A stretch of DNA of 7,166 nucleotides from Syntrophomonadaceae bacterium. Its GTDB lineage: Bacteria > Bacillota > Dethiobacteria > DTU022. Both the position numbers and the translations under genes were made by a program. The notes under the pieces were generated by a model. That model was given only the letters and a program-made list of their open reading frames with translations, did not search any database and had not been told where the DNA came from. Numbering within the stretch: position 1 is the first letter of the stretch; every line of letters starts with the position of its first letter. This document shows, one piece after another, positions 5,412 through 7,166 of the stretch. Location of the stretch: NCBI GenBank assembly GCA_003558195.1, contig PWMM01000239.1, positions 1-7,166 on the forward strand, in the 5' to 3' direction.

Positions 5412-6401
5412 GTGGAGAAAAAATCTTTAAAAACCCAGGCATCAACAGAACAGGCATTGAAGCGCCTTGTAATCGGTACCAGGTGCAGTAAACTGGCCTT
5501 GATCCAGTCCAATCTAGTTAAAAAGGCACTGGAGAGCACTTTTTCGGGCCTTGTAGTGGAATTAAAAGAGATAAAAACCACCGGGGATTTCATAACAGAT
5601 ATTCCCTTAGAAAAGATTGGTGACAAGGGAATATTTATCAAGGAACTGGAAGCAGCACTCTTAAAAAAAGAAATTGACCTGGCCGTGCACAGTATGAAAG
5701 ATATGCCCACCATTCTACAACCAGGGCTTAAGATCGGGGCGATTATGGAACGTGAAGATCCTTGGGATGTATTTATTTCTGCCAAAGAGATTGCAAAGCT
5801 TTCCGATTTAGCAAAAGGGGTTTGTATTGGAAGCAGCAGTCTGCGGCGCCGGGCACAGCTTTTACACCATTACCCTAATCTTGAGATATGCTCAATCAGG
5901 GGCAACCTCGATACCCGGCTTAAAAAAATGCAGCGGGGCGAGTGTGAAGGTATTATTCTTGCTTATGCTGGGGTGAAAAGGATGGGTTGGACCAGTTTAA
6001 TCAGTGAAATAATTCCAGGTGATATATGCCTTCCTGCTGTAGGGCAGGGAGCAATTGGCGTTGAAATCAGATCAGCTGACCGGGAATTAGAGGCGTTAAT
6101 CAAGGCTTTGCACTGTGAACGGACTGGCCTGGAGGTTAGAGCAGAGCGGGCCTTTTTGCGCAGGCTCGAAGGAGGTTGCCAGGTGCCAATTGGAGCCCTT
6201 GCCCGTTGTAATAATAATTCTTTACATTTGACCGGCATGGTGGCTTCCATTGATGGAAAACTAATGTTTAGAGGAGAAAAAACAGGAAGCATTGATGAAG
6301 TTGAAGCCTTAGGGAATAACCTGGCAGAAGAGCTGCTGCAGGAAGGATGTGGCAGTATCCTTGATCAGATCCGGCAGGAGTGTGAGTTCAATGATGAGTG
6401 A
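5412..6401 (+). CDS. hemC: Hydroxymethylbilane synthase (porphobilinogen deaminase)
   Basis: HemC joins four porphobilinogen molecules into hydroxymethylbilane in the cytosol, using a dipyrromethane cofactor bound to a cysteine. The protein has 329 residues, slightly above the common 305-315 because about 15 residues precede the usual start at LVIGTRCSKLALIQ (19-32). Key parts are intact: KEIKTTGD (52-59), GIFIKELE (73-80), AVHSMKDMP (91-99) with catalytic Asp97, IGSSSLRRRAQL (139-150) with substrate-binding arginines, IRGNLDTRL (162-170), LPAVGQGAIGVE (207-218), RAERAFLRRLEGGCQVPIGA (243-262) with cofactor attachment residue Cys256, and a small C-terminal domain. GTG start with AGGAG 8 bases before it. 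The gene is 5 bases after the sirC-like gene and overlaps cobA by 11 bases, so the three genes form one transcript. Confidence 0.96.
   Translation: MEKKSLKTQASTEQALKRLVIGTRCSKLALIQSNLVKKALESTFSGLVVELKEIKTTGDFITDIPLEKIGDKGIFIKELEAALLKKEIDLAVHSMKDMPTILQPGLKIGAIMEREDPWDVFISAKEIAKLSDLAKGVCIGSSSLRRRAQLLHHYPNLEICSIRGNLDTRLKKMQRGECEGIILAYAGVKRMGWTSLISEIIPGDICLPAVGQGAIGVEIRSADRELEALIKALHCERTGLEVRAERAFLRRLEGGCQVPIGALARCNNNSLHLTGMVASIDGKLMFRGEKTGSIDEVEALGNNLAEELLQEGCGSILDQIRQECEFNDE
6376..6380 (+). promoter_or_regulatory. Ribosome binding site of cobA, inside hemC
   Basis: AGGAG lies 10 bases before ATG 6391 and 13 before the adjacent ATG 6394. The in-frame GTG at 6382 is too close to it. ATG 6391 is therefore preferred. 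Confidence 0.6.
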
Positions 6402-7166
6402 TGGAAATAAAGGACATAAAAAAAATAGCGGACTGGTTTATTTGATTGGGGCCGGCCCTGGCGATCCAGGGTTGATCACCCTGAAAGGGTTAAAATGCAT
6501 CAGCAAAGCACAGGTTCTGATTTACGATCGCCTGGTTTCTAAGCGCCTGCTGCAATATGCCCCTGCCGAAGCGGAATTGATTTATGTGGGCAAAAAACCT
6601 GATCGACATACTTTGAAGCAGGATCAAATTAATGCTCTTTTAGCCGAAAAAGCTTTGCAAGGTTTAGCGGTAGTGCGCTTAAAGGGAGGTGATCCCTTTG
6701 TGTTTGGGCGCGGTGGGGAGGAAGCGGCCTATTTAGCTGAAAGGAATATTTCTTTTGAAATTATCCCCGGCATAACCTCTGCTGTAGCGGTCCCTGCTTA
6801 TGCCGGGATACCTGTAACCCACAGGGGCCTGGCTGCGGGTTTTACAGTAGTCACCGGCCACGAAGATCCGGGAAAAGATCAATCTGATTTGGACTGGGCC
6901 GCCCTGGCTAAAGGCGCTGGGACCAATGTTATTTTGATGGGGATGGGTAACCTGGATTTAATTACTAAGCGGTTGATGACAGAAGGCCTTGCTCCTTCTA
7001 CTCCGGTAGCAATTATTCAAAATGGTACCCGGGCCGGCCAGAGAGTTTTGACCGGTCTGCTTAAAGATATAGCAGGAAAAGCAAACCTGGAATGTTTTAA
7101 TCCACCGGCAATCATTATAACCGGTGCAGTAGTAAATTTGCGTCGGGAGCTAGAGTGGATTGAAAA
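6391..7166 (+). CDS. cobA: Uroporphyrinogen-III C-methyltransferase, cut by the window end (probably CobA-HemD fusion)
   Basis: The enzyme transfers two methyl groups from S-adenosylmethionine to uroporphyrinogen III, giving precorrin-2, the branch point to cobalamin and siroheme. The frame is open to the window end: 258 complete codons, nearly a whole SUMT domain. Marks: VYLIGAGPGDPGLITLKG (16-33), LIYDRLVS (43-50), YVGKKPDRHTLKQDQIN (65-81), VVRLKGGDPFVFGRGGEE (94-111), IIPGITSA (124-131), AGIPVTHRG (138-146), TVVTGHEDP (152-160), VILMGMGNL (180-188), PVAIIQNGT (205-213) and PPAIIITGAVVNLR (238-251). Continuation past LRRELEWIE without a stop suggests a C-terminal uroporphyrinogen-III synthase (HemD) domain, as is common in Clostridia; that part is inference. 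It overlaps the end of hemC by 11 bases, which suggests coupled translation. Confidence 0.95.
   Translation, partial: MMSDGNKGHKKNSGLVYLIGAGPGDPGLITLKGLKCISKAQVLIYDRLVSKRLLQYAPAEAELIYVGKKPDRHTLKQDQINALLAEKALQGLAVVRLKGGDPFVFGRGGEEAAYLAERNISFEIIPGITSAVAVPAYAGIPVTHRGLAAGFTVVTGHEDPGKDQSDLDWAALAKGAGTNVILMGMGNLDLITKRLMTEGLAPSTPVAIIQNGTRAGQRVLTGLLKDIAGKANLECFNPPAIIITGAVVNLRRELEWIE

Noticed and set aside
5484..5486. Cys25 of HemC in GTRCSKLAL, considered as an unusual substitution.
   Set aside because: Other HemC proteins have varied residues at this place (for example Q in E. coli, R in B. subtilis), so it is not a conserved position.
5324..5785. A 153-codon open frame on the minus strand across the sirC-hemC junction.
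   Set aside because: It lies opposite two well-supported genes, resembles no family known to me, and has no convincing start signals; it is a shadow frame.

Overview
The window reads as a piece of an anaerobic, Clostridia-type Firmicute chromosome. Composition is moderate to low GC, every gene is on the + strand, AGGAG-type ribosome binding sites stand 6-10 bases before the starts, TTG and GTG starts are used, intrinsic terminators are common, and a cobalamin riboswitch precedes a tetrapyrrole operon. The genus cannot be fixed from the sequence; the class is an inference.

Left part (1-2765): the 3' end of a secernin-like (peptidase C69-type) gene, then a promoter with an extended -10 box and a complete amidohydrolase of the YtcJ / amidohydrolase-3 type. 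Next comes a small cysteine-containing PAS-domain protein that stops at the end of its PAS fold with no output domain. These three genes have no obvious link to the right-hand part.

Middle (2766-4392): a 326-base stretch without a convincing gene, holding imperfect hairpins and a weak promoter candidate. It is followed by cbiZ, adenosylcobinamide amidohydrolase, in a long form with about 155 residues beyond the CbiZ domain, and then by a probable intrinsic terminator.

Right part (4415-7166): a promoter, a full cobalamin riboswitch aptamer with a perfect 8-bp closing stem, a terminator with a visible competing antiterminator, a second strong intrinsic terminator only 10 bases further on, and then the operon sirC-like / hemC / cobA. 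The operon genes are separated by 5 bases or overlap by 11. HemC makes hydroxymethylbilane, CobA methylates uroporphyrinogen III to precorrin-2, and the SirC-like protein oxidises precorrin-2 to sirohydrochlorin. Together they supply the corrin and siroheme branch. CbiZ returns salvaged cobinamide to adenosylcobyric acid, so salvage and the early de novo steps lie side by side. The riboswitch would shut down the de novo operon when adenosylcobalamin is plentiful. cobA runs off the window end and probably continues into a HemD domain.

I saw no transposon, CRISPR array, tRNA, rRNA or new defence-type system. The points most worth checking are the two stacked terminators behind the riboswitch, the extra domain of CbiZ, and the output-less PAS protein.
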